Positions 32,635 to 44,064 of a stretch of 64,000 nucleotides of DNA are shown one piece after another. The notes below the pieces were generated by a model, which saw only the letters and a list, made by a program, of their open reading frames with translations, searched no databases and was not told where the DNA came from. The stretch covers positions 53,207,400 through 53,271,399 of the forward strand of contig OZ022507.1 of NCBI GenBank assembly GCA_963989385.1, written 5' to 3'. Source of the stretch: Ctena decussata. Its lineage: Eukaryota; Mollusca; Bivalvia; Lucinida; Lucinidae. The stretch's first letter is position 1. Each line of letters begins with the position of its first letter. The position numbers and the translations under genes were made by a program.

Positions 32635-34740
32635 GTTACGAAAAAAGCCCTGGGTCACCAGAGATGTTCTCGACCTCTGTGGTGAAGGGAGAGATTTGAG
32701 AAGAGGCGGTATGAAACAGAAAGAGCAAAGCAAATACAGGGAAGCTAACAAGAGGCTTCAGAATACAGTGAAGAAAGTAAAGGAGGACTGAATAGGTATT
32801 AAATGCGACGAGATCTAAACTTGCCTGAACAAAAACAACAGCAAGAAAGAATACCAGCTGGTGAATGATCTAACTTCAGAGAAACATAGTAGATTCACAA
32901 CTATCCGAGACAAATGTCTTACAGAAGAACAAGAGATTCTCAACAGCTGGACAGAATATTGCTCTGAACTGTACAACCATGAGAGCCGTATTTACAATGC
33001 AGTTCTGGACTGCAATCAGTCCCAGAAGAAGATTTAGAGCTGATCCTTCGTGAGGAAGTTGAGACTGCAGTAGCAGCGCAGAAAAAAGGAAAGTCTGTTG
33101 GATTTGAAATTATACCAGCAAACCTTGTTCAAGCTGGTGTGGAAACCCTGGTTAATGTTTTAACAGAGATCTGGAACAAGATCAATGGAGAACAGGAAAA
33201 TGGCCTACTCCTTTAACTCAATCGCTGATTATTAAATTTCCTAGAAAGGGCAACCGCTCTGCCAGAACAAAAGAAGTATCAGCCTCATCAGTCATTCGAG
33301 CATAGTCATGCTGTAAGTCATCTTGAACAGGATTAAACCCCCAAACTGAAGAGATAATCGCTGAAGAACAGGCTTGGTTCAGAGCCGAAAGGAGCACCAC
33401 TGAACAGATCTTCAACCTCAGAATCCTGTGTGAAAAGTACCCCCAACATCAGCAAAATCTGTACCATGTCTTTATTGATTAAAAAAAAAGACTTTGGCAG
33501 AGTATGGCATGCAGCCTTGTGGGCCACCAAGCGGAATTACAGTATCGGTGCGAATCTAATTCGCACCACTGAGCAGCTCTACGAAAAGGCTAAAAGTGCA
33601 GTCCAGTTGAATGTCAGCACTGGAGAATGGTTCAGAACAACAGTTGGAGTTAGGAAAGGACGTCTTCTGTCACCTACCCTCTCCAACATTTTTCTCGAAC
33701 GGATTATGACTGTTGCTCTAGAAGAACATGATGGAAAGGTTATCCTGGACGGCAGACAAAGTACCAGTCCGCGCTTTACCGATGATATAAAGGCTCTAGC
33801 TGTTGAAAGTCTCGACAAGACCTGCACAAGGTATATGATGGAGATCAGTGCTGAGAAGACCAAACGGCAGACAAACGGCGCCAATGGCATCCAGAGGGAG
33901 ATCAAGGTAAACGGACAGAAGCGGGGTACCGTGAGTAGCTTCAAATACCTTCGAGCAGTGTTCTCGGATGATGGCTTAAACCGGAGGTTCTCTCAAGGAT
34001 TGAAAAAGATGCTGCAGCTCTCACAAAGCTGAAGCCAGTTTGGAGAGATAACAAAATATCTCTTGGATCAAAGGTGAAACTAATGCGCTCCTTTGTCATT
34101 TCTATATTTCTGTATGCCTGTGAGTCATGGACCTTGACAACAGAGTTAGAGAAGAGAACCCAGAACTTTGAGATGAGATGCTACCGGAATTTATTGAACG
34201 TTTCGTACAAGGACCACATAACCAACGAGGAGGCTCGCAGAAAAATGCAAGCAGCCATTTGAGAAAAATATGAACTCCTGACCATTGTTAAAAACGGAAA
34301 CAAAGGTGGTTCGGCCACGTCTCAGTCTTCTGCTTTTGGGCCATTGTAACGGAAAAAGAAAGAAGAGGTATAAAGAAGAAGAGATGGGGAGAGAATATTG
34401 AAGAGTGTCAGGGATGGACTTTACCAGCTCGACTAGGGCAGCTGAAAACATGACAAGGTGGAAAAGGATTAACCCATTCCATTCGGGATACCACTTTAGG
34501 GGTATCTGGGCAAACAGTTTGGATCCAGATCAGGCCCCACAAATGTGGGACCTGATCTAAGATCCAAACTGTTTGCTGCCTAGACATCATTTCTACAAGA
34601 CTTAGTTAGACCAATATTGTCAAAATATTCTTGACATTTCAGCAGACGACAAAAAATACCCAGAACGCAATGGGTTAATGCGAGTCACAAGTGGTGACAC
34701 AACGACTTTGCAAGGCTATGGGATAGGATAAAATAGAATA
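32635..34740 (+). pseudogene. RTE-like non-LTR retrotransposon, RT to C-terminus, broken
   Basis: Coding similarity to LINE endonuclease-reverse transcriptase proteins runs through several frames. Read in order: a linker before RT (KPWVTRDVLDLC, near 32645; SEKHSRFTTIRDKCLTEEQE, near 32877); RT fingers and palm within 33430-34032 (VWHAALWATKR; GEWFRTTVGVRKGRLLSP; RFTDDI, the degenerate xADD catalytic box); then after a frameshift near 34025 KLMRSFVISIFLYACESWTL (34080 on) and YKDHITNEEARRKMQAAI ending at a stop at 34260. Stops and frameshifts are frequent and the first catalytic box is not intact. The endonuclease domain upstream is missing. The 3' end has a GATAGGATAAAATAGAATA tail like the fragment at 16701-16912. 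A MITE sits inside it at 34469-34678. The RTE-like class is a motif-based call. Confidence 0.85.
34469..34678. mobile_element. TTAA-flanked MITE inserted in the LINE
   Basis: TTAA occurs at both borders (34469-34472 and 34675-34678). The inner ends CCCATTCCATTCGGGATACC and a complementary ATACCCAGAACGCAATGGG are imperfect inverted repeats. The centre is a hairpin: CAAACAGTTTGGATC with its complement around CCACAAATGTGG. TTAA duplication suggests mobilisation by a piggyBac-type transposase. Removing the insert rejoins LINE sequence on both sides (GGTGGAAAAGGA then ATGCGAGTCACAAGTGG). Confidence 0.85.
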
Positions 34741-34744
34741 TGTT

Positions 34745-35025
34745 TTCCTTCAGTCGCTTTTATGATCAATACATCCGAGGGGGTGGTGATCGGGCGATGG
34801 TGATTGTAGTAACTTCCAGTGCAGGTCGTCCTACTTATTTGGATAAAAGTAGGACAAGCGCCTACTGTGCTTTCAGTAGGTGCGGGCGGGGTTGTTTGGA
34901 TATTTTTCTCTCATCTATTATTTCTGTTTTCTTCTCCCTCTCTCTGGAAGACGGTCCGATATAGACTGAAATACTGTCTCACAGGGCCGTTAAACCCAAA
35001 ACAACCAACCAGCCAACCAATGCAT
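34745..35025 (+). repeat. Possible SINE-like tail or retroposed sequence
   Basis: The segment ends in GGCCGTTAAACCCAAAACAA followed by CCAACCAGCCAACC, a tail type like that of the S1 SINE. An internal short hairpin (GTCCTACTTATTTGG with its near complement) precedes it. No tRNA-like head is recognisable, so the call is weak. Confidence 0.35.
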
Positions 35026-35773
35026 CCTTGTAACAATCTTTCAAACACAGACACACGCGCTCAAATGCATACGAAAGTCTAATAATAATAATGATATGAT
35101 GATAAAACAAGAAATATCTTTAAAGAAAGATAACCGGCTTAGTTTAAATAGATAAGAAGTGTACATTGTAATTTATGTATGAGTCAGGTACATATAAGAT
35201 ATCGAATGTGCTGATCAGATTGTACGGATGCGCATGTTGATATGTATATTTATTGTTGGTGTTAGGGTTTCGATTGCGGAAATGCTGTTGAATTTTGATT
35301 GGGGTCTGTCTGTTTTGCACATAACAATAAAGATTGGTTGGCTGACCGCCGAAAACATAACCTAAAAAATGCCGCAGTTCCAACACAAGATCAGCAACTA
35401 AGCCAGCAACAATTACATAATTTCGTCTTCGATTTCTGTGTCAAGTTATCTTGTCGGTTTTTGTACTGTACTTGAGCGACATAGCAGGCGAAATGTGCTC
35501 TTTGGCAAAAAGCGATTTGGACAGAAATATCTAGATTCATCACGACACGGTTTATAGGCCAACAGTCAAATGAAAGTGGAAGTAGAAAGAGAAAGCAAAA
35601 GTAAGCTTCTTACAAAATCCCAGGTGTATTTATATTGTCCAATGAAATAGTTAAAATGTAGGTCAATACTAAGGTTAAACGGCTAAAGCCGAAAAAAACA
35701 CTAACATAGCCTGTATGATGTTCAGCCATCCGGTGCGATGGATTTGTATTGCTCGCTTATGCTTATCAGATCT
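35026..35773. other. Non-coding stretch
   Basis: Nothing recognised in this stretch. Confidence 0.4.
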
Positions 35774-35841
35774 ATTTCCTGTCTAATTGTGTAACTGGTG
35801 TTGTCATGAAAACACCAGTTACACGAGAAGACAGGAAATGG
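35774..35841. repeat. Short hairpin of about 68 bp
   Basis: ATTTCCTGTCT and GTGTAACTGGTGTT on the left pair with AACACCAGTTACAC and AGACAGGAAAT on the right, with a loop of a few bases. The stem is nearly perfect. Confidence 0.85.
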
Positions 35842-36529
35842 AAGAAAGAAGTCTGAATTGAACAAATTACACACAATGGCGCCCGATTTCTTAGGGTTTA
35901 TAGCTTAATAGACGTAATATAACCGAGCAACATCCGTTTAAGGCAAAATCAGAGATCAAGTGCTTTATTATGATCCTCATTGGATACAAATTATTTCTCT
36001 TAACAATGTTACTTTTATAGAAATAGATAAGCTCTAGCAGTGAATTGTTGAGTAATAATATACTGTTTGGCGGTCAGTTGTAAAGTATATCATATCACGA
36101 GCGCGGAGCGCAAGTGATATATCTACTAGCAACTGACCGACAAAGAGTTAGATTCTAATACTAAAAAAACGTTGACAAAATATTTTTTTCTTAAAATTCT
36201 CCCAATCTTCCTGCCAGCGCGTTCGTGCTCCCGCTAATATGGCGATTTTAGAAAGAAAAAGATACGTTACACCAACTAACGTCTCAAAACGTCACAAAAT
36301 ACGTCAGTAATTTCCAGTGACGTCAGCAATTAGACTCACGCGCTCCGAAACAGTGAATTGTTGCAAAATGAAGCACTGAAACTTTCCATTGCTTCTATAG
36401 GCGCACTGTGTTAGAATACTATTTCATGGTCAGACGTTATCTAGCAATTTGATAGCAGTTTTGAAAACAGTCCCGGTTAACGCAATTTTTAAACTGCGTA
36501 CACAGTCTGGAATTTCATGCATATCATCA
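35842..36529. other. Non-coding stretch with a weak hairpin
   Basis: At 36064-36142 the blocks GGCGGTCAGTTG and CAACTGACCG flank a TATATCA...TGATATA palindrome containing GCGCGGAGCGC. No gene is supported. Confidence 0.55.
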
Positions 36530-36605
36530 TGCCAGCGGGCACACACGTCGAACCTTGCATACCTTGTTGTCATGATCTCTTTGTTGGTTTTCTAGTTTCG
36601 CGGCT
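36530..36605. mobile_element. MITE family M1, fragment
   Basis: Only the right end (CTTTGTTGGTTTTCTAG...CGCGGCTC) is clear, so it is a truncated or highly diverged copy. Confidence 0.6.
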
Positions 36606-37079
36606 CATATGCTTAGCGCATACGAGTACTACAGTAGATATTTTGGCAATTTATTTGCATAAGATTGAAATTTTAAATGGCATTTCGCGTTTACCAGTCG
36701 TGTACAGTTCTTCAACTCCTTGTCCTTGGTAAGGGCATGTGCCTAAGTGCACGGGTATAAGTTGCTTACGATATTGTATTGTATTATTCTGCCATATTAA
36801 ATCAAGTCACATCAGAGGATGTAATGAAGCCAGTAGCTTGCCCGAGTGGTTAAGTGCCCATTATTTTTAAAGTCGTAATGATTTCCTTCACGACACAAGC
36901 AGTAAATGCCAAGAAATCTATGTATGACTCTTCTACGTAAATGAGACGAGAACGGATACGGAAACAAACTCTTCAATTACGTAATTACGTCTGTAATTGG
37001 CAAGTATTATGTACAGACTGCCGGTTTTATCATAGTTTTCAGTTACCATTCGTATTAAATTCCATTTTCAAGTCAATTT
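36606..37079. other. Non-coding stretch
   Basis: Nothing recognised in this stretch. Confidence 0.4.
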
Positions 37080-37323
37080 GAGCCGCGACACCAGAAAACC
37101 AACAAAGTGGTTGTGCGCCCAGCGCAGACTCAGATCAGTTTGGGCATCCGCCCAGTCTGATCAGAGTCTTCGCTCGCTTATAAAGCGCTTAAAGGATAGC
37201 TAAGGGTCTAAGCTACCACCATGCGGACAACGAAGACTCTGATCAGACTGGGCGGTTGCCCAGGCTGATCTGAGTCAGCGATGGGCGCATAACCACAGTG
37301 TTGGTTTTGTCGTGTCGTGGCTC
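37080..37323. mobile_element. MITE family M1, copy 3
   Basis: GAGCCGCGACACCAGAAAAC and its complement at the right end. The centre (CTTAAAGGATAGCTAAGGGT, CTAAGCTACCACCATGCGG) is the longer variant of the family. Confidence 0.9.
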
Positions 37324-37584
37324 AATTTTGTGTTTACCGAAGTATAGTTACAGTTGCCGTATATAATTACATGTAGTCTGCACGTATATGTACTTACTGT
37401 ATTCCTCCTAACTGATGGGTCAGCTAGGTATGGAATTCAGGCTTTAAACTGAATAATCCCTTTAGAATCAAGCACATGCCATCAGACCGTTAGGCTGGAG
37501 GTGGCGGGGTCCACTTTAGACGACTGCTTTAAATTTGCCAATTGTTGCGACATTAAAATAAATGGATGCTCTTTCAGGGAATGT

Positions 37585-37795
37585 AGGGTAGAGTCGGGTA
37601 ACTTCGGATTGCGGGTAAAGTCGGACATACCATTGCAAACAGTGAAAATCCAGATTAGACGGCTCATAATGATTTTCACTGTTTACCCAATTATTTTTGT
37701 TTTGATTCCAAACAATTAACATATAAAGAGGAAACAATGTCACTGTCCGAATTTACCTACTGTCCGAAATTACCAGACTTGACCTTAACTACGTT
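37585..37795. mobile_element. MITE-like element M4 with GTCCGA(A/C) ends
   Basis: The left GAGTCGGGTAACTTCGGATT and GTAAAGTCGGACAT are imperfect inverses of the right ACTGTCCGAATTTACC and CTGTCCGAAATTACCAGACT. A CAGTGAAAATCCAGATTAGA / ATGATTTTCACTG inner palindrome lies between. Another right end of this family lies at 45770-45825. Confidence 0.65.
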
Positions 37796-37823
37796 ATTTG
37801 CATTTTGCTAATAGAGTTCATCT

Positions 37824-37868
37824 CAAAGGAAAGAATTTGCTCTTCTAAAAGCAAATTCTTTCTTTAAA
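37824..37868. repeat. Hairpin AAGAATTTGC family (M5 core)
   Basis: AAAGGAAAGAATTTGC pairs with GCAAATTCTTTCTTT. The same hairpin core occurs at 51884-51926 and 59911-59956 inside longer similar sequences, so it marks a dispersed MITE family. Confidence 0.75.
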
Positions 37869-37928
37869 GAGTAGGCCTATTTGAAGGTTTCGTCGCCAAT
37901 CTGTGGCCGCCCCTATCAACACTTGAGT

Positions 37929-38109
37929 TACCATACTAATTCTAAATATTGGGACAGACAGTGTAAACAGTGCAGGCTAGATCAGACTGACCACGGTCTA
38001 CACTCTGCACCGTTCAGACGCATCAGAGCATTGAAAAACCAAACGGTTGAATATTAGGACAATCATGGTAATTATTTTAGGCGTCCCAATTTTAAGAATT
38101 TTACTGTTA
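37929..38109. mobile_element. MITE family M2, copy 1
   Basis: The left TTCTAAATATTGGGACA and right GTCCCAATTTTAAGAATTTT ends are inverted repeats. The interior contains AGATCAGACTG and GGTCTACACT blocks shared with copies at 47569, 48026, 49078, 50818 and 57338. Confidence 0.85.
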
Positions 38110-38116
38110 TGACCTC

Positions 38117-38167
38117 TCTCTCTCTCTCTCTCTCTGTGTGTGTTTGTGTGTGTGTGAGAGAGAGAGT
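38117..38167. repeat. Compound microsatellite (TC)n(TG)n(AG)n
   Basis: A CT run, a GT run interrupted by TTT, and a GAGAGAGA run follow one another, making the whole tract self-complementary at its ends. The 60-residue frame over it is not a gene. Confidence 0.95.
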
Positions 38168-38231
38168 TAAAAGTTTCAATGTCAAGGGCGCTTTTTTCAA
38201 ACGGCCGCTGTGCTGGAAGACAAATCTAAAG

Positions 38232-38476
38232 CAAGGGCGTAGCTACCTATACGCAAATACGCAGGTGCGTATTGAAATTTTGTCAAATTGACAAAATTTA
38301 AACACACACCTGCGTATTTTCATGCTGACATGTTGTTAATTGGGCATTATTTTTATGCTAACTGCCAACAGACAGAAAATTTGAAATATCTTAGCGGATT
38401 AACCCCCTATCATTGCCCACAGTGAGTATAAAGCATAATTGTGCGTACAGTGTAATTGCCCCTAGCTACGCCCCTG
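38232..38476. mobile_element. hAT-like MITE with CAGGGGCGTAGCTA ends
   Basis: CAAGGGCGTAGCTACC at the left and CCTAGCTACGCCCCTG at the right are inverted repeats. TAAAG borders both ends (38227-38231 and 38477-38481), possibly a worn target duplication. CAGGGGCGTAGCTA-type ends are common in hAT MITEs of animals. An inner hairpin (GCAGGTGCGTATT, AATTTTGTCAAATTGACAAA) lies near the left end. Confidence 0.75.
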
Positions 38477-38484
38477 TAAAGTGC

Positions 38485-39455
38485 ATGGGAACACCCATTA
38501 TCCTCTATTTGGACAAAGGGGGCTTTTGTAGCTTTCTGTTTTTATGAAATAGGAGCCGATTACTTCCCGGTCAAGGTACTCTGCTCGGAGGTGTATCCTA
38601 TCGCCTTGAATTTCTCCTGCAAATCAGAGAGAAAATACTTCGAAAATTCATGGTTCTGGAGTTTTTCTAACATTGGTTCCAAGACTAACATTAGCACAAT
38701 TCATGTATGGCTGTCACACGCAATAAGCTAACTGTTTATTCTGAGTAGATAAAGAGAACGTTTTGTGAAAACCTAATTCATATTATATAGCTCGGAAATG
38801 CCACAGTCGGCAAAAGATAAAGCTGACATAAGTCAATACGGACACGGTATTTGTAACTTTCAAGACGGCCTGCGTCCAATGCTATTTGTTTCGATGAGCG
38901 AATCAGCGACCATCGGAAGACATCATTGAGTGAATTCTCTCATGTTTATTTATGGAATGAATTTCATTTTTCTGGTGTTTATTTTCTGACAGATGGACGG
39001 ACAGACAGGGGCAAATCATATTGCAAATCTGTCATAATTTTGTCACGGAAACGTAAAATGATCATCCCACTACCTTGTTAATTTACCTAATGTTTTAGTG
39101 ATTTATTTTCGTACGACTTTATACAAAAATTAGCATACTTTTCCTTGAATTTGTTCATATTTCCAGATGTTGGGGTCAGGATCGTGCTCACAATTTGCTA
39201 ATATTAAAGCAGTGTCGTCATCAGAGTATTTTAGCATGTAAATTAACACAAGTATCGCTATGACTGAAATTGTTACTGTTGCACACAGGTAGTTCAGGCT
39301 TGGGGATTCGTTAATGTGAATGGGTACAATTTTAGGGGAAGCAACTCCGGAACTTTCAATTTACCCTCCCCTTCCCAGCACTTCCCAAGGAGCACAGTAA
39401 GCCAAACTGCACTCCAAATACATGTACACTTAAATAAAGTTCAAAGAAACCATTT
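38485..39455. other. Non-coding stretch
   Basis: Nothing recognised in this stretch. Confidence 0.4.
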
Positions 39456-39691
39456 GAGCCGCGACACGACAAAACCAACAATGTGGTTGTGCGCCCAGCG
39501 CAGACTCAGATCAGCCTGGGCATCAGCCAAATCCGATCAGACTCTTCGCTAAGCGCTTAAAGGGTAGCTAAGGGCCTAAGCTACCTCTATGCGGACAGCG
39601 AAGACTCTGATCAGACTGGGCGGATGCCCAGGCTGATCTGAGTCTGCGCTGGGCGCACAACCACTTTGTTGGTTTTGTCGTGTCGCAGCTC
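39456..39691. mobile_element. MITE family M1, copy 4
   Basis: GAGCCGCGACACGACAAAAC and its complement with GCAGCTC at the right border. The interior is well preserved and highly symmetrical. The frame at 39316-39552 enters the element and is rejected. Confidence 0.9.
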
Positions 39692-39783
39692 ATTTATGAG
39701 TACATTCTCGAATATAGCCTGTACAGATTTTAAGTGAAAAGATTCCGCAAACAATATAAGAAAATAGTCGGAACGGAACAAAT

Positions 39784-40020
39784 GAGCCGCGACACGAGAA
39801 AACCAACAAAGTGGCACGTGCGCCCTGCGAAGACTCAGATCAACCTGGGCATCTGCCCAGTCTGTTCAGAGTCTTCGCTGTGCGTTTAAAGGGTAGTTCG
39901 GGGTCTGAGTTAATTCCATGCAGACAGCGAAAGCTCTGATCAGACTGAGCGGATGCCCAGGCTGATCTTTGTCCTCGCTGGGCGCACATGCCACTTTGTT
40001 GGTTTTGTCGTGCCATGGCT
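39784..40020. mobile_element. MITE family M1, copy 5
   Basis: It lies only 93 bp from copy 4 in the same region. It belongs to the GTGGCACGTGCGCCCTGCGA sub-variant also seen at 31091. The right terminus is mutated (CCATGGCTT). Confidence 0.85.
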
Positions 40021-40263
40021 TAAATTCATTCTAACAAATACAAAACGATTGGCGCCCCATTTCTATGTGCTTTGTGCTTATAGCTTAATGCCTGTGATAA
40101 AAACAGAATAACATTCGTTTTTTGGTAAAATCAGGGGCAAAATATACTCTTACATGAACCACAGTGGATGAAAATTATTCTTTCTGGAATATGTTATTCG
40201 ATACTCAGATTATAGGCGTCAATTCGATAGCAGTTAAGGAATGGAGTGTGACTGAAAGATACA
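40021..40263. other. Non-coding stretch
   Basis: No gene is supported. This stretch leads into the repeat mosaic at 40264. Confidence 0.4.
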
Positions 40264-41824
40264 ACAAGGGCTTCGAAAGCGGCGCATTATACGCCCATTT
40301 TAATGTCATAAAGGAATTATAGAACGAACAAGATTGTTTACAAAAGGACAGACAGGCAGACAAACAGGGGAAACCACATTTTAATTAATGACGGCAACAT
40401 TATTTAAATATTTAACACATCAAATACTATTAGTATACCAGACATCAGCTTCCAAGGTGAAGTGGCTCCTAAGCTGAGTAATGCCAAAGTCAAACAAGGG
40501 AGATAGTTCATAAATTAAATATACTAGATATACCATTCTTGGTTCTAATATATTGCCTTGACAATATACACATCTCCATAAAGTTGTGTTAAAATATTCT
40601 AAACGTTTAAGGAGTTACACAGTAAAAAGGTAATTTACGCATGGGCAGATAATCCGGTAAGCAAGCCAGAGTCGTGGTTCTTGCTCAGGATACATTTCCC
40701 AATTATTACACACATTCCTACAAAGTTTCATTCTAATATTTCAAAGGGTTAAGGAGATATGGAGTGAATGGAAATGCCTAAAAATAATGATCAAAAGGAG
40801 GTTACTCCAAAATTAAGAAAGGGGGAGCAACCATTCTTATATGTGACATATCATCTTGTGATCATATACATTGCTATAAAGTTTCATCATGATTTTCCAA
40901 ACAGTTACCGAGTTAGTGTATGCACAACATAAGTATACACAAAAATAGCTGCAAAGAACGAATAAAAGGGATGTAACTCAGAAACGAAGAGCAGCCATTG
41001 TTGTACGCAACACATCGTTGGGACTGTATACACATTGCTATGAACTTTCATGAAGATATCCCAAACAGTTATCAAGTTATGGTGCGCCCAAGACCTGCAG
41101 GGAAAATAAAACAATCAAATGGGGAATAACTTGGAAACTAAGGAAGGGGGAGCAACCATTCTTGTATGCGATACATTCCCGCTACCTACTACATATGCCT
41201 ACAAAATTTCACCAAGATATCCCAAATCGTTACTGAGTTATGGCGCACACAAGAATGTTTACGGACGAAGGAAAGGGAGTTTACTCCAAAATTAAGAAAG
41301 GGGGAGCAACCATTCTTATATGCGACATATTATCTTGTGATCATGCACATTGCTATAAAGTTTCATCATGATATTCCAAACAGTTACCGAGTTAATGTAT
41401 GCACAACGTAAGTATACACAAAAATAGCCGAAAAGAACTAATTAAAGGGATATAACTCAGAAACAAAGAAAGGGAGAGCAACCATTGTTGTACGCGACAC
41501 CTCGTTGGGACTTCATACACATTGCTATGAAGCTTCATGAAGATATCACAAACAGTTATCTAGTTATGGGGTGTACAAGACCTGTAGGGTAAAAAACAAT
41601 CAAAAGGGCATAACTCTGAAACCAAGGAAGACGGAGCAACCATTCTTGTACGCGACACGTTCCCCCTACCTAATACATATGCCCACAAAATTTCATGAAG
41701 ATATCCCAAATGGTTACTGAGTTATGGCGCGTACAAGAATGTTTACGGACGGACAGACGGACGGACGGACGGACAGCGCCACGACATAATACGTCCGTTT
41801 TTTTTCAAAACGGGCGTATAAAAA
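40264..41824. mobile_element. Repeat element A, copy 1 (about 1.56 kb)
   Basis: It begins CAAGGGCTTCGAAAGCGGCG, with TACGCCCATTTT near the left end, and ends AAAACGGGCGTATAAA. The near-complement of the two ends forms a 12-14 bp TIR. The interior is a diverged tandem repeat with units of about 155-165 bp or multiples: GGGGGAGCAACCATTCTT and GATAT(C/T)CCAAA(C/T)(A/G)GTTA blocks. The right subterminal part holds ACGGACGGACGGACGGACAG. No coding. Confidence 0.75.
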
Positions 41825-42074
41825 CTTACTAATACCGATATTAGATCATTTTTCAGCGCGTCCCTCGCAAAGACTCAGATCAGTTTGCGCATACTGCTGG
41901 AACCTTAAATGTAAATGTGTAAAGTCTTCCCACAATTGTAAAGGATTATCACAAATGCAAAAATAAAAAATCTAAGAAAAAAGTTAAAACATTTTGTCAC
42001 AAATGTTCAAGAAACTAGAAAATGTGTTTATGAAACACTATGCACCCAACCATATGCTTGCCTCTGAAGAAGGT
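41825..42074. other. Spacer with an M1 fragment
   Basis: At 41862-41905 a CGCAAAGACTCAGATCAGTT fragment resembles the M1 MITE interior. The rest is unassigned. Confidence 0.45.
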
Positions 42075-42622
42075 TCATCCTATAACGCTTGTACCTTTGT
42101 ACCACAGGCTTCATGCACTAAGTCGATAAATGGCCTTAACTAAGCTTAAAAAATTATGTTGTTTTTATTTCAAAAGTTAATCAGATCATCTACACCTTGG
42201 GCAATATTTTCCTGCAAAAAATCATGATCCTAGCATCAGGGGTTCTCGAGATATTTTGTTCACAAAGGTTCATAGGCTAACAATGCATAAAGTCAAACAG
42301 GGGCATAACCCGGTCAAAATTTCACGATTTTTTCCAAAAGCTAATCAGGTCATCTACACACTGGGCAATGTTATCCCGCAAACAACATGATCCTAGCATC
42401 AAGGGTTCTTGAGATATTTTGTTCACAAAGTTCCACAGGCCTAGTCGATAAAGGGGCATAACTCTGAAAATACGTGACCGGCGGAAAAAAGAAAAAAACA
42501 TACGTTCGCTTATTTTCCATACTGATTATGTTTATAAAGTTTCAAGTTCCTAGCTCTTACAGTTCTTGACCGTATGTAAGGGTACCTTAATTTGTACTAT
42601 AGGCGTCAATACACTAAGTCGA
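42075..42622 (+). repeat. Repeat B array, segment 1
   Basis: Units of about 175-190 bp with AAAAGTTAATCAGATCATCT, TTGGGCAATATTTTCCTG, AATCATGATCCTAGCATC, and GAGATATTTTGTTCACAAAG occur near 42172 and 42347, followed by ACCGGCGGAAAAAAG and a GTTTCAAGTTCCTAGCTCTT block. Segments 2 and 3 resume after the inserted A copies. Confidence 0.75.
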
Positions 42623-43703
42623 ACAAGAGCTTCGCAAGCGGCGCATAATACGCCCGTTTCAGTGTCATGAAGGAGTTACAGAATAAACAAGATTTTTTAT
42701 AGAAGGATGGACAGGCAGACAAACAGGGGAAACAACTCCGTAATTAATGACTGCAATGTTATTAAAACATCTAACATATCAATTACTATTAAAGTACCAA
42801 AAATCAGCTTCCAGGGTGAAGCAGCTCATAAATTGAAAAGTGATAAAGTCAAACAAGGGAGATAATTCGTAAACTAAGTAAACTAGAGTACCATTCTTGG
42901 TCATAAAACATTCCCTTGACAATATACACATCACCATAAAGTTTTGTTAAAATATATCCAACGATTAAGGAGTTACAGAGTAAAATCGAAATTGATGCAA
43001 GGGCTGATAATTCAGGAAGTAAGTAAGCCAGGGTTGTGGTTCATGCTCATGATACATTGCCCTATTATTATACACATTTTCATTAAAATATTTCAAAAGG
43101 TTGAGTTATGGAGTGAATAAGAGAATGGTGCTAACCTAAAAAACTAATCAAAGGGAGGTTACTCCAAAATTATGTAAGGGGGAACAACCATTCTTATATG
43201 TGACACACCGTCTTGTGATCATGCACATTGCTGTAAAGTTTCATCAAGATATTCCAAATGGTTACTAAGTCATTGAATGCACAAGATTAGTATACACAAA
43301 AATAGCCAAAAAATCTAATCAGTGGGATGCAACTCCAAACGAAGAAAGGGAGAGCAACCATTGTTATACGCTACAAATCGTCAGACCCTATTAAACATTG
43401 CTATGAAGTTTTATCAAGATATCCCAAACGGTTATCTAGTTATGCCCCGCACAAGACTAGGGTAAAAAATAATCAAACGAACATAACTTGAAAACTAACA
43501 AAGGGGGAACAACCATTGCTGTACGTATCACTTTGCCCCATCCTAATTTATATGCCTACAAAATTTCATGAATAGATCTCCAATGGTCACTGAGGTATGG
43601 TGCGCACAAGAATGTTGACGGACGGACGGACGGACGGACAGACAGACGGACAGACAACGCCATGCCATAATACGTCCGTTTTTTTTCAAAACGGGCGTAT
43701 AAA
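42623..43703. mobile_element. Repeat element A, copy 2 (about 1.08 kb), inserted in B array
   Basis: It begins CAAGAGCTTCGCAAGCGGCG and ends TCAAAACGGGCGTATAAA. Flanking B sequence (ACACTAAGTCGAA before, AAGGGGCTTAACTTGG after) would be continuous without it. Internal unit repeats are as in copy 1. A GACGGACGGACGGACGG run lies near the right end. Confidence 0.8.
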
Positions 43704-44064
43704 AAGGGGCTTAACTTGGCAAAAAATTTACGAATTATTTTTCAAAAGTTAACCAGATCATCTACACCTTGGGCAATATCTTCCTGCAAAAATCATGATC
43801 ATAGCATCAGGGGTTCTCGAGATGTTTTGTTCACAAAGTTCCATAGGCTTAAAATGCATTACGTCAAAAAGGGGTATAACCCAGTCAAAAATTCACGATT
43901 TTTTCCAAAAGCTAATCAGGACATCTACACACTGGGCAATGTCATCCTGCAAAAAATCATGATCCTAGCATCAGGGGTTCTCGAGATATTTTGTTCAAAA
44001 GGTTATACAGGCTAAGTCGAAAAAGGGGCATAACTGTGGATATAAATGACCGGCGGAAAGAAGA
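43704..44064 (+). repeat. Repeat B array, segment 2
   Basis: Two B units near 43746 and 43905, then ACCGGCGGAAAGAAG directly before the next A copy. The 99-residue frame at 43716-44015 simply spans the two units and is rejected. Confidence 0.8.

Noticed and set aside
33579..33944. 121-residue minus-strand frame
   Set aside because: It is antisense to the RTE-like RT pseudogene and has no family resemblance.
35774..35841. A microRNA precursor
   Set aside because: The stem is nearly perfect over its full length with no bulges, which fits an inverted-repeat element better. No expression evidence is available.
43716..44015. 99-residue plus-strand frame with internal similarity
   Set aside because: The apparent protein repeat is just two units of the B DNA repeat, and other units carry stops in this frame.
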